In this document: positions 17,845 to 26,982 of the stretch, piece by piece
Layout: each line of letters begins with the position of its first letter
Numbering within the stretch: position 1 is the first letter of the stretch
Assembly: GCA_037138755.1 (NCBI GenBank)
Contig: JBAXHT010000003.1
Span: 310,001 to 374,000, forward strand
Direction of reading: 5' to 3'
DNA length: 64,000 nt
Source: Armatimonadota bacterium
GTDB taxonomy: Bacteria > Armatimonadota > Fimbriimonadia > Fimbriimonadales > Fimbriimonadaceae
The notes under the pieces: generated by a model
What the model saw: only the letters and a program-made list of their open reading frames with translations
Database searches by the model: none
What the model was told of the DNA's origin: nothing
Translations under genes and position numbers: made by a program

Positions 17845-18556
17845 CTTGATTCGGAGTTTTGATAGGTCGTACAGAAGGATGATCGGGAACCATGAGGTTG
17901 AGTTCATGGACACTCTTTAACAACGTCGGGCGATCGCGCAGGAGTCCCAGAAGAATATCGATTTTCTCCGGTAACTTGTCTGGCTTTCCAAGGACGACTT
18001 TTCCGCCTTCAATATCCAACCGGACGGTTCCCGTTTCCAAAACTTCCACTTTGGCGTTCGGAAGTTTCTCACCAACGATTTCGCACGCTCCTGCGATGCT
18101 CCGGAAGTCCGTAACCCCCATGAGCGTAGCGGAAGTGACCTTGAGCAGCGGAGCCAACGTGAGTGAAACGAGCTTTTCGCCCTGCTCTGGATCCGAGAAG
18201 AACTCGCCGTCAGCATCTAGCAATGCCCCGCCACCCACTGACGCGACAGCCTTTCGGTAAGTCAGTTCAAGCCTCGCACTACCGAAGATGTTTCGGCTAA
18301 ACTGACACTTCTTAATCCTGGACTGCCCGAGAAAAATTTGCTCGACTTCCGCAGTTTCGAGTTGCATCGCGGGAATTCCCTTCACAAGCTCTTGGACTCT
18401 TTGCAGCCTCAATCGCTCGCTTTTACGCACGCCGCTCAGATTGATATTTCTCACTGCAGTTAATGGGCTCTTGTAGCTCGCAACAACCAGATTCACAAGC
18501 AATGCCGTGATCAGGATCGCGGCCCAGTTGATAACGGTTTTACGCCGTTTTCGCAT
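17816..18556 (-). CDS. ftsQ: FtsQ/DivIB-like cell division protein
   Basis: This 246-residue bitopic protein has a short basic cytoplasmic start (MRKRRKT), one membrane helix (VINWAAILITALLVNLVVA) and a periplasmic POTRA-like domain (TAVRNINLSGVRKSERLRLQ, then IKKCQFSRNIFGSARLELTYRKAVA). That is the FtsQ layout: position between murC-ddl and ftsA is also where ftsQ lies in most dcw clusters. FtsQ links FtsL/FtsB and the septal synthase in the divisome. The sequence itself is poorly conserved, as usual for FtsQ. It overlaps murC-ddl by 17 bases. Confidence 0.78.
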   Translation of the reverse strand: MRKRRKTVINWAAILITALLVNLVVASYKSPLTAVRNINLSGVRKSERLRLQRVQELVKGIPAMQLETAEVEQIFLGQSRIKKCQFSRNIFGSARLELTYRKAVASVGGGALLDADGEFFSDPEQGEKLVSLTLAPLLKVTSATLMGVTDFRSIAGACEIVGEKLPNAKVEVLETGTVRLDIEGGKVVLGKPDKLPEKIDILLGLLRDRPTLLKSVHELNLMVPDHPSVRPIKTPNQDDKPFQPNP

Positions 18557-20894
18557 GGCGGTTTAGAGCATCCTCCACGATGCGTGTGCAAAGTTCCTCA
18601 AAGGTAATCCCCGCGGCTCGGGCAGAATTCGGGAGAAGTGAGGTCGCGGTCATCCCGGGCAGTGTATTAACTTCAAGGACGAAGATGTCGTTCCCCCGAA
18701 CGATCATGTCGGTTCGGGTAGCCCCTTCGCACCCAAGGGTTGTATGGGCTAAGACGGCGATTCGTTGGGCTTCTGCCAATAACCCGTCCGAAAGTCTGGC
18801 AGGGACAATCTCTTCGGTGGCACCAGGCGTGTACTTGTTGGCGAAGTCATAACCGCCGCTTGCTGGGCAGATTTCGACCGGCGGAAGTGGGACACCACAG
18901 AGCACGGGAACCGAAATCTCCATCCCGCGAATCCACTCTTCGACCAAACAGCCTCCTGGGTATTGGAGGGCCATCCGGACTCCTTCAGAAATCTGATCCG
19001 ATGTGTCTGCAAACGTCAGTCCAACCGTCGAACCCTCCCGATTGGGCTTCACGATAGCTGGAGCTTGGACGGTAATCGTTTCGCTTAGATCGTTGATCCA
19101 TTGGCCCTGTGGGCACCTGATGCCAACGGTGGCGAGAATCTGCTTAGTGCGGTTTTTGTCCATCGCAACCGCACTGGAGTAGATTCCGGAACCCGTGTAA
19201 GGCACGTGCATCAGCTCAAAAAAGCCTTGTATCGCGCCGTCTTCGGCGTGGTTACCGTGGACCGCCAGAAACGCAACATCCGGGCGAATTGAGCCAGTAA
19301 AGTCGATGACATTCCCTTTTCGCAAAAGGCACTCGGTGACGTCGATTAGTTCTGCATCGAATCCTGCGGCATTCAAAGCTTTCGCAATTGCGTTGCCCGA
19401 GAGAATCGAGACTTCCCTTTCCGAGCTATCCCCACCGTACACAACGGCGACCTTTCTGCTAGGATTTGCTTCGCGCTCGATCTCGCGAATGAGGTCTGGA
19501 GCGAACTCGCCAATCGTTCCGGCACCCATTCCAACCACCACATCACCTGGTTCCAGAATCCGCTTAACTTGCCTCGGCAGCAGGTGGCGCGACGGAATGT
19601 AGCGCATGGGTTTTGTAACCCCCTCTGCGATTCTCGCACTCGAAACGCCGGGTATCGGTGCTTCCCGAGCCGGGTAGATATCGGTGAGGACGACAAAGTC
19701 GGCGGCGTTGAGCGCAGATGGGAAATCCGCGATGTGCTCAAGCGTTCGGGAGTACATGTGCGGTTGGTAAACAACGACGAGCCTACGTCCTGGATAGCGT
19801 TGCCGGACGGCCTGGATTGAGGCTGCGATCTCGCTTGGGTGGTGAGCATAGTCATCGATCACCGTAATTGGACCCTCGAGCAGAACCTGCAACCGCCGCT
19901 CTGCGCCGCCGAACCGGGCGATTCCCATTTCGACGGCGTCTAGGTCAACAACCGTCTCTTCATCGTTGAGCAAGCTAGCGGCCGCCAGTGCTCCGGTTGC
20001 ATTCATCCGGTTGTGGTCACCCGGCAAGTTGAGCTTTAGAAGCTTGCCAGCATCGCTCTCGCTGGCGTTGATACCGAACCCAAATTTGTTAAAAGTCTGC
20101 TGGAGCCACGCTTCGGAAAGGCCATAGGCGAGGCACTTCACGTCGGTCAGTTCGGCAATCTCGGACGCTCCTCGATCATCGGCGCAGTAGACCAGTCCTC
20201 CGCTTGGCGGAATCTTGGAGACGAACTTCACCATGCTGTCCCGCAAGTTTTCATACGAACCGTGGTAGTCGAGATGATCCGGCTCCAAGTTGGTCAGCAG
20301 AACGATGTGGGGGTTGATATCCGCGTAGGCTTCGTAGGCTTCGCAAGCCTCAACAACCGCGTACTCACCTTTTCCTTCCCGAATCGGCCCTTCCCAATCC
20401 AGAATCGCGGCCCCAACGACGACGAGCGGGTCAAGTCCAGCGGCGATCAGACCAGCTCCCAGGAGTCCGGTAGTGGTGGTTTTTCCGTGAGTTCCGGTGA
20501 CGGCAATGACTTTGTACGGCCGAAGTAGCCAGCCCAAAGCTTGTGAACGACGCACGATTGGCAATCCCTTTTTGCGAGCTTCCGTAACTTCGGGAGACTT
20601 GTTAAGGTCAACCGCATCGGTGACAATCAAGGCACAGTCATGGTAGCCGCTGACAAACTCCCGCAGAGCGGTTGCGGAGTGACCGACATGAACCTCGATT
20701 CCTTCGTCCCGGAGTCTTTCGACTTCTATTGATGCTGCCGCATCTGAACCGGCGACGCCAAACTTTCTATGCTTGAGCATCCTTGCAAGAGCCGACATGC
20801 CCGCGCCGCCGATTCCGACCATGTAGAACGAGCGACAAGCATTGAGCGCATCAGTCGGTGCGAACTCAGCTTCAATCTCCGTTCTTTTTCTCAT
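18540..20894 (-). CDS. murC: UDP-N-acetylmuramate-L-alanine ligase fused to D-alanine-D-alanine ligase
   Basis: One 784-residue polypeptide holds two peptidoglycan enzymes. Residues 1-475 are MurC, which adds L-Ala to UDP-MurNAc: dinucleotide-like MVGIGGAGMSALARML, P-loop AVTGTHGKTTTTG (about 131-143) and VIDDYAHHPSEI. From about residue 480 the protein is Ddl, which makes D-Ala-D-Ala: RKVAVVYGGDSSEREVS, the ATP-grasp IVKPNREGSTVGLT, VLEVNTLPGMT and the C-terminal SLLPNSARAAGITFEEL. Both halves keep their catalytic motifs. MurC-Ddl fusions are known in Chlamydiae. No murB lies in this cluster. It overlaps murG by 4 bases and ftsQ by 17. Confidence 0.95.
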   Translation of the reverse strand: MRKRTEIEAEFAPTDALNACRSFYMVGIGGAGMSALARMLKHRKFGVAGSDAAASIEVERLRDEGIEVHVGHSATALREFVSGYHDCALIVTDAVDLNKSPEVTEARKKGLPIVRRSQALGWLLRPYKVIAVTGTHGKTTTTGLLGAGLIAAGLDPLVVVGAAILDWEGPIREGKGEYAVVEACEAYEAYADINPHIVLLTNLEPDHLDYHGSYENLRDSMVKFVSKIPPSGGLVYCADDRGASEIAELTDVKCLAYGLSEAWLQQTFNKFGFGINASESDAGKLLKLNLPGDHNRMNATGALAAASLLNDEETVVDLDAVEMGIARFGGAERRLQVLLEGPITVIDDYAHHPSEIAASIQAVRQRYPGRRLVVVYQPHMYSRTLEHIADFPSALNAADFVVLTDIYPAREAPIPGVSSARIAEGVTKPMRYIPSRHLLPRQVKRILEPGDVVVGMGAGTIGEFAPDLIREIEREANPSRKVAVVYGGDSSEREVSILSGNAIAKALNAAGFDAELIDVTECLLRKGNVIDFTGSIRPDVAFLAVHGNHAEDGAIQGFFELMHVPYTGSGIYSSAVAMDKNRTKQILATVGIRCPQGQWINDLSETITVQAPAIVKPNREGSTVGLTFADTSDQISEGVRMALQYPGGCLVEEWIRGMEISVPVLCGVPLPPVEICPASGGYDFANKYTPGATEEIVPARLSDGLLAEAQRIAVLAHTTLGCEGATRTDMIVRGNDIFVLEVNTLPGMTATSLLPNSARAAGITFEELCTRIVEDALNRHAKTA

Positions 20895-21955
20895 CTCGTC
20901 GCCGCGCGTTTGATTTCATCCCAAATCTGAACCGTCGCACCAGGAACATCCCATTCAGCAAGTACCCGCTCGGCATCCCCGGGTTCATCAGCAAACCACT
21001 TCAGAATTTCTCTCGCGATGGTGTCCGGAGTGGCTTGAATTTCGCCTACCCGCTCATCCTGGGTCAGCACGGATGCTCCCCCAAACGATTCAAACTCCTT
21101 TGCATTATGGAACTGATGATCGTCGGCTGACGACGGTAGCGGGACCAAAATCGAAGGAATTCGCGCCATGGCGTATTCGCTGATACCGCTTCCGCTCCGC
21201 GCAATAATGAGCGAAGCCCGGCGATAAGCGTCAGCGAGGACGTCCGCCTCGAGGTACGGGCGCATATCGTAACCGGCGATTCCTTCGGCAAGATGCTTGA
21301 ACTGGTCGTACTGAGTCTTGCCAGCCGAGTGAATGATCTTTGCTCCGTCAAGTTTCGGTGCAACCAACGGCATCACCTCGTTCAGAAACTTCGCGCCACC
21401 TGAGCCCCCAAGGACCAAGACATACTTTTCTTCCGGCTGTCGTTTTGCGACAGCCTCCCTCAGCTCTTGGCGGATCGGGTGGCCGGTTCGTACGACTTTG
21501 CAGCCAGGAAGAGCTCCCGAAGTCCAATGAAAGGTACTCGTAACCACCCGAGCGTCCTTCGCAAACATCCGAAGCGACCGCCCTGGAATCGTATCGCATG
21601 CATGGATGGCAAGAGGAATCCCGAGTTGCTTGGACGCCCGCATCACGGGCGCACTTGAGTATCCACCTGTCGAGAAAACCACATCCGGCTTCCACTGTTG
21701 TAGCTTCTTCTTAGCCACGAGTGATGCCCGAAACAGACCGATAAGCGCCTTGATCCCGGCAGAAGAAAAAGGAGAATACACGGGGCCAGAATCTAACCCG
21801 ACGAACTGAATTCCCCGCTCTTCGCAGGCCCTGCCTTCCATGCCCCGGTTAGAGCCAATATAGAGGAGATCGGCTTCTTCTTGGGCAATCCGGCAGACCT
21901 CAAGTGCTGGATAAACGTGTCCGCCGGTTCCCCCGCCGGTTACGACGACGCGCAT
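20891..21955 (-). CDS. murG: Lipid II synthase (UDP-GlcNAc transferase) MurG
   Basis: MurG transfers GlcNAc to lipid I on the inner face of the membrane to make lipid II. The 354-residue protein starts with the hallmark loop VVVTGGGTGGHVYPALEV, has the second glycine loop LGGSGGAKFLNEV and the UDP-GlcNAc-binding segment ARSGSGISEYAMARIPSILV followed by DHQFHNAKEF. The glutamine pair usual in the last motif (DQ-N) is HQFHN here. The gene overlaps the end of ftsW by 56 bases, an unusually long overlap for this cluster, and murC-ddl by 4. Confidence 0.95.
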   Translation of the reverse strand: MRVVVTGGGTGGHVYPALEVCRIAQEEADLLYIGSNRGMEGRACEERGIQFVGLDSGPVYSPFSSAGIKALIGLFRASLVAKKKLQQWKPDVVFSTGGYSSAPVMRASKQLGIPLAIHACDTIPGRSLRMFAKDARVVTSTFHWTSGALPGCKVVRTGHPIRQELREAVAKRQPEEKYVLVLGGSGGAKFLNEVMPLVAPKLDGAKIIHSAGKTQYDQFKHLAEGIAGYDMRPYLEADVLADAYRRASLIIARSGSGISEYAMARIPSILVPLPSSADDHQFHNAKEFESFGGASVLTQDERVGEIQATPDTIAREILKWFADEPGDAERVLAEWDVPGATVQIWDEIKRAATR

Positions 21956-23129
21956 TGGCGACCTCCTTTTCTGCTGCTTCAGCGGCGGTTGACCAGCTCA
22001 GTCGATCGCTGATCGCGATCGCAATCCACAGCGCGAGCAAACTCGACCCGCCCGCGCTAACGAATGGGAACGGAATTCCAATTGCCGGAATCGTAGCGTT
22101 TGCCATCAACATGTTCGTACATGCTTGCACACCGATCCACCACGCGACTCCGCTCATAAACAACTTTTTGAACTTGTCCTCCGTCTTCTGAGCAAGTTGA
22201 AGCAGGCGCATACTGATTGCGCCAACTATTCCGAGGCAGAGCCAAGGACCCCAGACGCCGCACTCTTCGGCGACGGTTGCCATAATGAAGTCGCTAGTCG
22301 TCGCGGGAATCAAATGCTTCGCTCGTCCAGTCCCGATTCCAGTCCCAACGATGCCCCCGCTCGCCATCGCGAGTTCGGAGTGAATGGTTTGGAAGCTCTC
22401 ATCATTAATGTGCTCGCGCAGCCAGCGATTGGGGTGAACCATGAAGCGAGAAACTCGGTACGGCTCCTTCACAACCGCGCCGAGCAGACAAACGCCGAGG
22501 AGGGCTGGAACGATGACTTTGGATTTAGTCGTCATTGGTGCCGAGAAGAACATAGCCATTGCCGTAACCAGCACAATACAGGCAGTTCCAATATCCTTTT
22601 CGTGCTCGATCATTGCGACTGCCAAGAGGATGAGGAAACCGGGCAGTAGTCGTCTGATCTTAGGGATCACGACTGCCGCCTCCAGAGTCTTCTCTTTCTT
22701 ACGTTGCTCCCATGTCTCGTCCCATTCCTTCTTCTTGGCCAAGACGCCTGCCAGGTATAGCACGGAGGCTACCTTCATGAACTCGGCGGGCTGAATTTGA
22801 AGTGGACCGATACGGAGCCAGCGAGTTGCCTCGTTGGTGGTTGTTCCCATTTTCTCAACCAGGATGAGGAGGAAGAAAGCGGTTCCGATTCCCCACGGGG
22901 CAAACTTTTTCCAGCCCCCTGGAGAGACATTTCGGAGCACGAAAAACGCTCCAACGGAAGCGATAAGGGCGAAGATTTGCTGGATAAATGGCTTAGGCAG
23001 TATCCCGGCTCCAATGCGCATGCTTTGGGCGTAACCAGCATCGAGAATGTAAAAGAGCCCGATGACACTGATGGTCATCGCCAACCAGAAAAGGGTGGTG
23101 TCGCCTCGTTTTGCAGTCCTTGCTCTCAT
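21900..23129 (-). CDS. ftsW: SEDS peptidoglycan glycosyltransferase FtsW
   Basis: FtsW polymerises lipid II into septal glycan together with a class B PBP. The protein has about ten membrane helices, with family motifs RWLRIGPLQIQPAEFMKVA, ERDIGTA-type EHEKDIGTACIVLV, HSELAMASGGIVGTGIGTG and the C-terminal GIPFPFVSAGGSSLLALW. I chose the ATG at 23129 (MRARTAKRGD): it overlaps the murD stop by 4 bases, whereas the longer frame from 23207 lies deep inside murD and adds Pro/Arg-rich residues. The basic C-terminal tail (RRRNRRGNRRTR) is encoded in the stretch shared with murG. Confidence 0.93.
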   Translation of the reverse strand: MRARTAKRGDTTLFWLAMTISVIGLFYILDAGYAQSMRIGAGILPKPFIQQIFALIASVGAFFVLRNVSPGGWKKFAPWGIGTAFFLLILVEKMGTTTNEATRWLRIGPLQIQPAEFMKVASVLYLAGVLAKKKEWDETWEQRKKEKTLEAAVVIPKIRRLLPGFLILLAVAMIEHEKDIGTACIVLVTAMAMFFSAPMTTKSKVIVPALLGVCLLGAVVKEPYRVSRFMVHPNRWLREHINDESFQTIHSELAMASGGIVGTGIGTGRAKHLIPATTSDFIMATVAEECGVWGPWLCLGIVGAISMRLLQLAQKTEDKFKKLFMSGVAWWIGVQACTNMLMANATIPAIGIPFPFVSAGGSSLLALWIAIAISDRLSWSTAAEAAEKEVANARRRNRRGNRRTRLSST

Positions 23130-24460
23130 TGCGTCAAATCCCTGACGTCCTGGCAAAAAACGTCGCCTCGGTGGCGGAAATCTCGGAACTGATCCATGCT
23201 CGCACATCCTGGTGCAAGCATCACGATCTCACCATCCTTGGCTTCCTTCGCGGCGGCGTCAAACGCCTCCTTCATTGTATCGTAAACCTGCCACTTTTGC
23301 GAGAGTTCTTGGTTGATTTGGCTTGCATCTCTCCCGAAGAGATAGATTTGGTGCGGCTTATCTTGGAGGTAGTCATTCAGCGGGGCGAATGGGAGGTCTT
23401 TGTTGACTCCGCCGACGAGGACATGGACTCGCTCGGTTCCCAGACTTTCGATCGAGGCGACCACTGCAGCCGGGTTCGTGCACATCGAGTTATTGATGTA
23501 CTTCACCTTTTTTACCTCCTCGACAAATTGCATCCGATGCGCCAGTCCGGGAAACTCTCGGAGAGCTTCGAGCGCCTCTTTGGGGAGGACGGGCTGGTTT
23601 CTATTTGCTTCCCTCTCCGTTCGGTACACCCGAATCGCGTCCGAATCAGGTCGATTGGTGCTGAGCCATTCCAGAGCGGCGATCGTGAGTGCGGCGGCGG
23701 TTTCGGCGTTTCGGAGGTTATGCGTGCCGATCACCCGGAATCCAGCAGGATTTCCCCAGTCTTGATTCAATGGTCCTGCAATCAGCTGACCTTCGATGCG
23801 ACCATCGACTTTGACGTTTGCATGTTCAAAAATTCGCTCCTTCGTTGCGGCGTAGTCGTCGAACGAGTCGTACCGATCCAGGTGGTCGGGAGTGATCGTC
23901 GTGATCGCCGCCGCAATCGGTGCGAAGTCTCGCACCCATTCAAGCTGGAACGATGAGATTTCGGCAACGAGCACCTGATCGGGAGTTGATTGATCGGCAG
24001 CATCGGTGAGGGGCATCTCTGCGAGACCGGAGCCAAAGATGTTTCCGCAAAGCACGGCTGCAACTCCTGCTGCCCGGAGCGCGACAACCGTCATTGCCGT
24101 CGTCGTGCTCTTGCCGTTGGTGCCAGTGATGGCAATGATCGGGGCCTTGGAAATTCGATAAGCGAACTCGACCTCACCGATCACTTTCTCCTTTTGAGAT
24201 TGGAGGGCGGCGTGGCGGTGGTCGATAGCGGGGTTGACAACGATGAGGCTCTCGGGAGTTAAAGTCGGAAATGGAGCACCGAGGCTGAGGGCCGCGCCGA
24301 GGGTTTCCGCCTCCTCGGCAAGCTCGGGTTTGCCAAGCTTCTCGCGAGGAGTTTCGTCGTATACGGTAACTCTTGCCCCCCGCGAGATCGCCGCCCGGGC
24401 GACGGCGAGTCCACTTCGACCCAGCCCGAAAACCGCGATGGATTTGCCCTTGAACATCAC
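23126..24460 (-). CDS. murD: UDP-N-acetylmuramoylalanine-D-glutamate ligase
   Basis: MurD adds D-glutamate to UDP-MurNAc-L-Ala in the cytoplasm. The 444-residue protein starts with the substrate-binding SIAVFGLGRSGLAVARA, has the ATP loop ITGTNGKSTTTAM, the central TPDHLDRYDSFDDYAATK and the C-terminal VHVLVGGVNKDLPF and MLAPGCASMDQFRDFRHRGD, which is diagnostic of MurD. Four-base overlaps join it to mraY upstream and ftsW downstream. Confidence 0.96.
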   Translation of the reverse strand: MMFKGKSIAVFGLGRSGLAVARAAISRGARVTVYDETPREKLGKPELAEEAETLGAALSLGAPFPTLTPESLIVVNPAIDHRHAALQSQKEKVIGEVEFAYRISKAPIIAITGTNGKSTTTAMTVVALRAAGVAAVLCGNIFGSGLAEMPLTDAADQSTPDQVLVAEISSFQLEWVRDFAPIAAAITTITPDHLDRYDSFDDYAATKERIFEHANVKVDGRIEGQLIAGPLNQDWGNPAGFRVIGTHNLRNAETAAALTIAALEWLSTNRPDSDAIRVYRTEREANRNQPVLPKEALEALREFPGLAHRMQFVEEVKKVKYINNSMCTNPAAVVASIESLGTERVHVLVGGVNKDLPFAPLNDYLQDKPHQIYLFGRDASQINQELSQKWQVYDTMKEAFDAAAKEAKDGEIVMLAPGCASMDQFRDFRHRGDVFCQDVRDLTQ

Positions 24461-25503
24461 TTATTGACACTGAAGTAGGCAACCGTGATCGCCAGCATCG
24501 AGCACAGAAGCTGGAAAATGGCGAAGGTGAAAACAATCCGAGTCTCAGGCCAATGCGCCCAGCGCGGACTGGTTCGCTTGCGCACGATGTAGCTTTCAGA
24601 CCCCTCGGTTTCGCCCGCCTTCAACTTGATCTCCTCGAAGGCGTGGTGGATAGGCGTGAATGGGAAGAGCTTCTTCTTGAAGACCTTGACCGAGAAGACT
24701 TGGAGCGGAACCGGAACGAGCTCGCAAATCATAGGGATCGACCAAATCAGTACGGGGACAACCAAACGCAAAGGCTCATACGGGCCAGAACCATCCCTGA
24801 CTCGTACTGACGTGAATAGGAACCAAACTGCTCCAAGCATGGCACCAATCGGCAAGGATCCGACGTCACCCATGAACACTCTTGCTTTCGGGGCGTTCCA
24901 GTAGAGAAAAACAAGTAGCCCGCCTAGCATTCCGAAAAACGGGACGAGGGGAAAACTCGCCCTCATCCCTTGGACACTAGTAATGCCTATCAACCCAATC
25001 AACTGTCCGAGCAAGATCGTGCCAGCCAGCCCGTCCAGCCCGTCCGTAAAGTTGAAAGCATTCGCACAGAAAAGAATCCAAAAGATAGACAGCCCCAGTA
25101 TCAGAGGATCCGCCCCGGCAAGAGCCATCGGGACTCCTGCGGCCAAAAGCTGCATAGCAATTTTCTGTTTCCAGCCGAGTCCTCGTTTCCCGGGCATCAT
25201 TCTCGGCACGACATAGTCATCAAAGAATCCAATCAAGGCGAAAAGTGCCCCGATAAGCAGCAGCAAACCGTACATGAACGGGGCCTCTCCGAAAAGAGAA
25301 GCGATGAACATCCCTACCAGGATGATAAACCCGCCCATTGTCGGTGTTCCCTGCTTGGTCGCGTGACCTTCGAGGTGGCTAGAAACCGTCTGGCGAGACT
25401 TGGCTTTGATGAGCAGATTCAGTATCGGTTTGCTGAGAAGTGCGCTGACGACGAAGGCGATCCAGAATGCTTTGAGGTCTTCAGGGTGGATTGGGATGTT
25501 CAT
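24457..25503 (-). CDS. mraY: Phospho-N-acetylmuramoyl-pentapeptide transferase
   Basis: MraY moves phospho-MurNAc-pentapeptide from UDP to undecaprenyl phosphate, forming lipid I in the inner membrane. The 348-residue polytopic protein carries family motifs HATKQGTPTMGGFIIL, FALIGFFDDYV (the Asp pair), ANAFNFTDGLDGLAGT, FMGDVGSLPIGAMLG and the histidine motif FTPIHHAFE. Its start ATG follows a 114-base gap after murF that looks like an intergenic repeat; the AAGGTG Shine-Dalgarno sequence lies at the end of that element. Confidence 0.96.
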   Translation of the reverse strand: MNIPIHPEDLKAFWIAFVVSALLSKPILNLLIKAKSRQTVSSHLEGHATKQGTPTMGGFIILVGMFIASLFGEAPFMYGLLLLIGALFALIGFFDDYVVPRMMPGKRGLGWKQKIAMQLLAAGVPMALAGADPLILGLSIFWILFCANAFNFTDGLDGLAGTILLGQLIGLIGITSVQGMRASFPLVPFFGMLGGLLVFLYWNAPKARVFMGDVGSLPIGAMLGAVWFLFTSVRVRDGSGPYEPLRLVVPVLIWSIPMICELVPVPLQVFSVKVFKKKLFPFTPIHHAFEEIKLKAGETEGSESYIVRKRTSPRWAHWPETRIVFTFAIFQLLCSMLAITVAYFSVNK

Positions 25504-25617
25504 GCGTGGGCACCTTGCTGGAATCGCACGAGTCCCGCTGGCGAGGAGTTTTTCGGTTCCGCCGGAAGTTTGTTTTGTCGGAAAGCTAAAGCGCGGCTTG
25601 CACCTCGCACTCCAAAA
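25504..25617. repeat. Repeat-like element filling the murF-mraY gap
   Basis: This is the only sizeable gap in the upstream part of the dcw cluster. On the minus strand it begins directly after the murF stop with TTTTGGAGTGCGAGG, then GCAAGCCGCGCTTTAGC and later AGCGGGACTCGTGCG. The layout (GGAGTGCG, short GC-rich arm pair, GCTTT) resembles widespread extragenic palindromic repeats. A 63-codon open frame crosses it but is probably spurious. That it is repetitive in this genome is inference. Confidence 0.4.
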
Positions 25618-26982
25618 CTACTCGAACACTCGTTCGAGTTCGAGTGCCCTACTTCCCTTAACCAAAATCGTATCGCCTTCTCCAAAACCACTCAGTTCCC
25701 CACGAACCGCGCCGAGCGATTCAACCTTTACAAGACGATCCGAGGCCCCGCCACGGCGCAGGAATTCTTCTTGGATCAGTTCGGTTTCGTCGCCGAAGAC
25801 GATTATCCGGTCGATCTTTGCCTTCGAAAGCCGTCGACCGATTGAGCGATGCGACTCCTCGCTCTCCTCGCCGAGTTCGCGCATGGTACCGATTACCGCC
25901 ACTCGGCGACCGGCGCACGGGACTTCTTCGAGCGTCTGCAAAGCTCCCAAGACGGCGGGGGGATTTGAGTTGTAGTTGTCCATCACCAAGGTTGCGCCTT
26001 GGAAGCCCTTAATCTCCATCCGCAGAGGCGGAAGGACGGCGTTTGCGAGTCCGTTGCAGGCATCCGTCAAAGATGCGCCGGCTTCGGTCGCCGCCAGAAT
26101 TGCTGCAGCCGCATTGTTAGCAAGGTGTCGACCAACGGTCGGCATCACGGCTTCCCATTTGGCTCCATCCAAGACCCCGCCGATCCGCGCTGAAGTCCAG
26201 TTTAGGGCCTGATATTCTGTGACTTGGCAGTCGGCGTTTCCGCCTTGTCCGAAGAGCCGAATCCGTCGATCTCCGGCAAGTGCGATCAAGTTCCCGAGAT
26301 ACTCGTCTTCTGAATACAGAATCGCAGTTCCATCCTCCGGAAGGGCTTCGATGAGCTCGCCTTTTGCTTTTGCAATTCCCTCACGAGATCCGACCATTTC
26401 GAGGTGCGCGTAGCCGATGTTGGTGATCACCGCGATGTTTGGAAGATTGAACGACGCGAGATGGGCGATTTGACCGAACCCGCGCATGCCCATCTCGGTA
26501 ATCGCGACCTTAGTCATTGGGGTCATTTCTGGCCAAAGCAGTGGTCCGGTGAACTCGCTATTTCGGTTGCCTTGGGTTTTTAGGACTTCACCAAGTGAGG
26601 CGCAGGCGGCGGCGCAGAATTCTTTGGTCGTGGTCTTTCCCGCGCTTCCAGTGATGCCAATGACCGGTCCGGCGAACTCTTGGCGAAAAGAGCGAGCCAT
26701 ATTGGCGAGGGCTTCGACAACATTGGGAACCGCAATGGTAGCCCCGGCATCCAGGCGGGGCTCCCAAGAATCTTCGACCAGGGCAGCAACGGCACCCCGC
26801 GAAAATGCGTCCTCGACGTATGCGTGTCCGTCAACCCGCTCTCCCTTGATCGCAATGAAGAGATCGCCTGGTTTGACTTCACGGTTGTCTGTGGCGAACC
26901 CTGTAATTAGAGGCTCGGAATCCGCCTGGAAGGCGGGGTTACCTTGAAAGCGCAGGGCCAGATCACTTAGCGAGTAGTTCAC
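25618..26982 (-). CDS. murF: UDP-MurNAc-tripeptide-D-alanyl-D-alanine ligase
   Basis: MurF adds the D-Ala-D-Ala dipeptide, made by the Ddl half of the MurC-Ddl fusion, to the UDP-MurNAc-tripeptide. The 454-residue protein has the N-terminal substrate domain (TDNREVKPGDLFIAIKGERV), the ATP loop GITGSAGKTTTKEF, the family motif TEMGMRGFGQIAHL and the central DNYNSNPPAVLGAL. The last motif, VAVIGTMRELGEESEESH, is typical of MurF. The start overlaps the murE end by 20 bases. Confidence 0.96.
   Translation of the reverse strand: MNYSLSDLALRFQGNPAFQADSEPLITGFATDNREVKPGDLFIAIKGERVDGHAYVEDAFSRGAVAALVEDSWEPRLDAGATIAVPNVVEALANMARSFRQEFAGPVIGITGSAGKTTTKEFCAAACASLGEVLKTQGNRNSEFTGPLLWPEMTPMTKVAITEMGMRGFGQIAHLASFNLPNIAVITNIGYAHLEMVGSREGIAKAKGELIEALPEDGTAILYSEDEYLGNLIALAGDRRIRLFGQGGNADCQVTEYQALNWTSARIGGVLDGAKWEAVMPTVGRHLANNAAAAILAATEAGASLTDACNGLANAVLPPLRMEIKGFQGATLVMDNYNSNPPAVLGALQTLEEVPCAGRRVAVIGTMRELGEESEESHRSIGRRLSKAKIDRIIVFGDETELIQEEFLRRGGASDRLVKVESLGAVRGELSGFGEGDTILVKGSRALELERVFE

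Noticed and set aside
23111-23956. Plus-strand open frame of 281 codons inside murD
   Set aside because: It lies fully opposite murD, which has all its family motifs, and its product has no recognisable domain.
25500-25691. 63-codon minus-strand frame across the murF-mraY gap
   Set aside because: It overlaps the murF end in another frame and mostly translates the repeat-like gap; composition is not protein-like.
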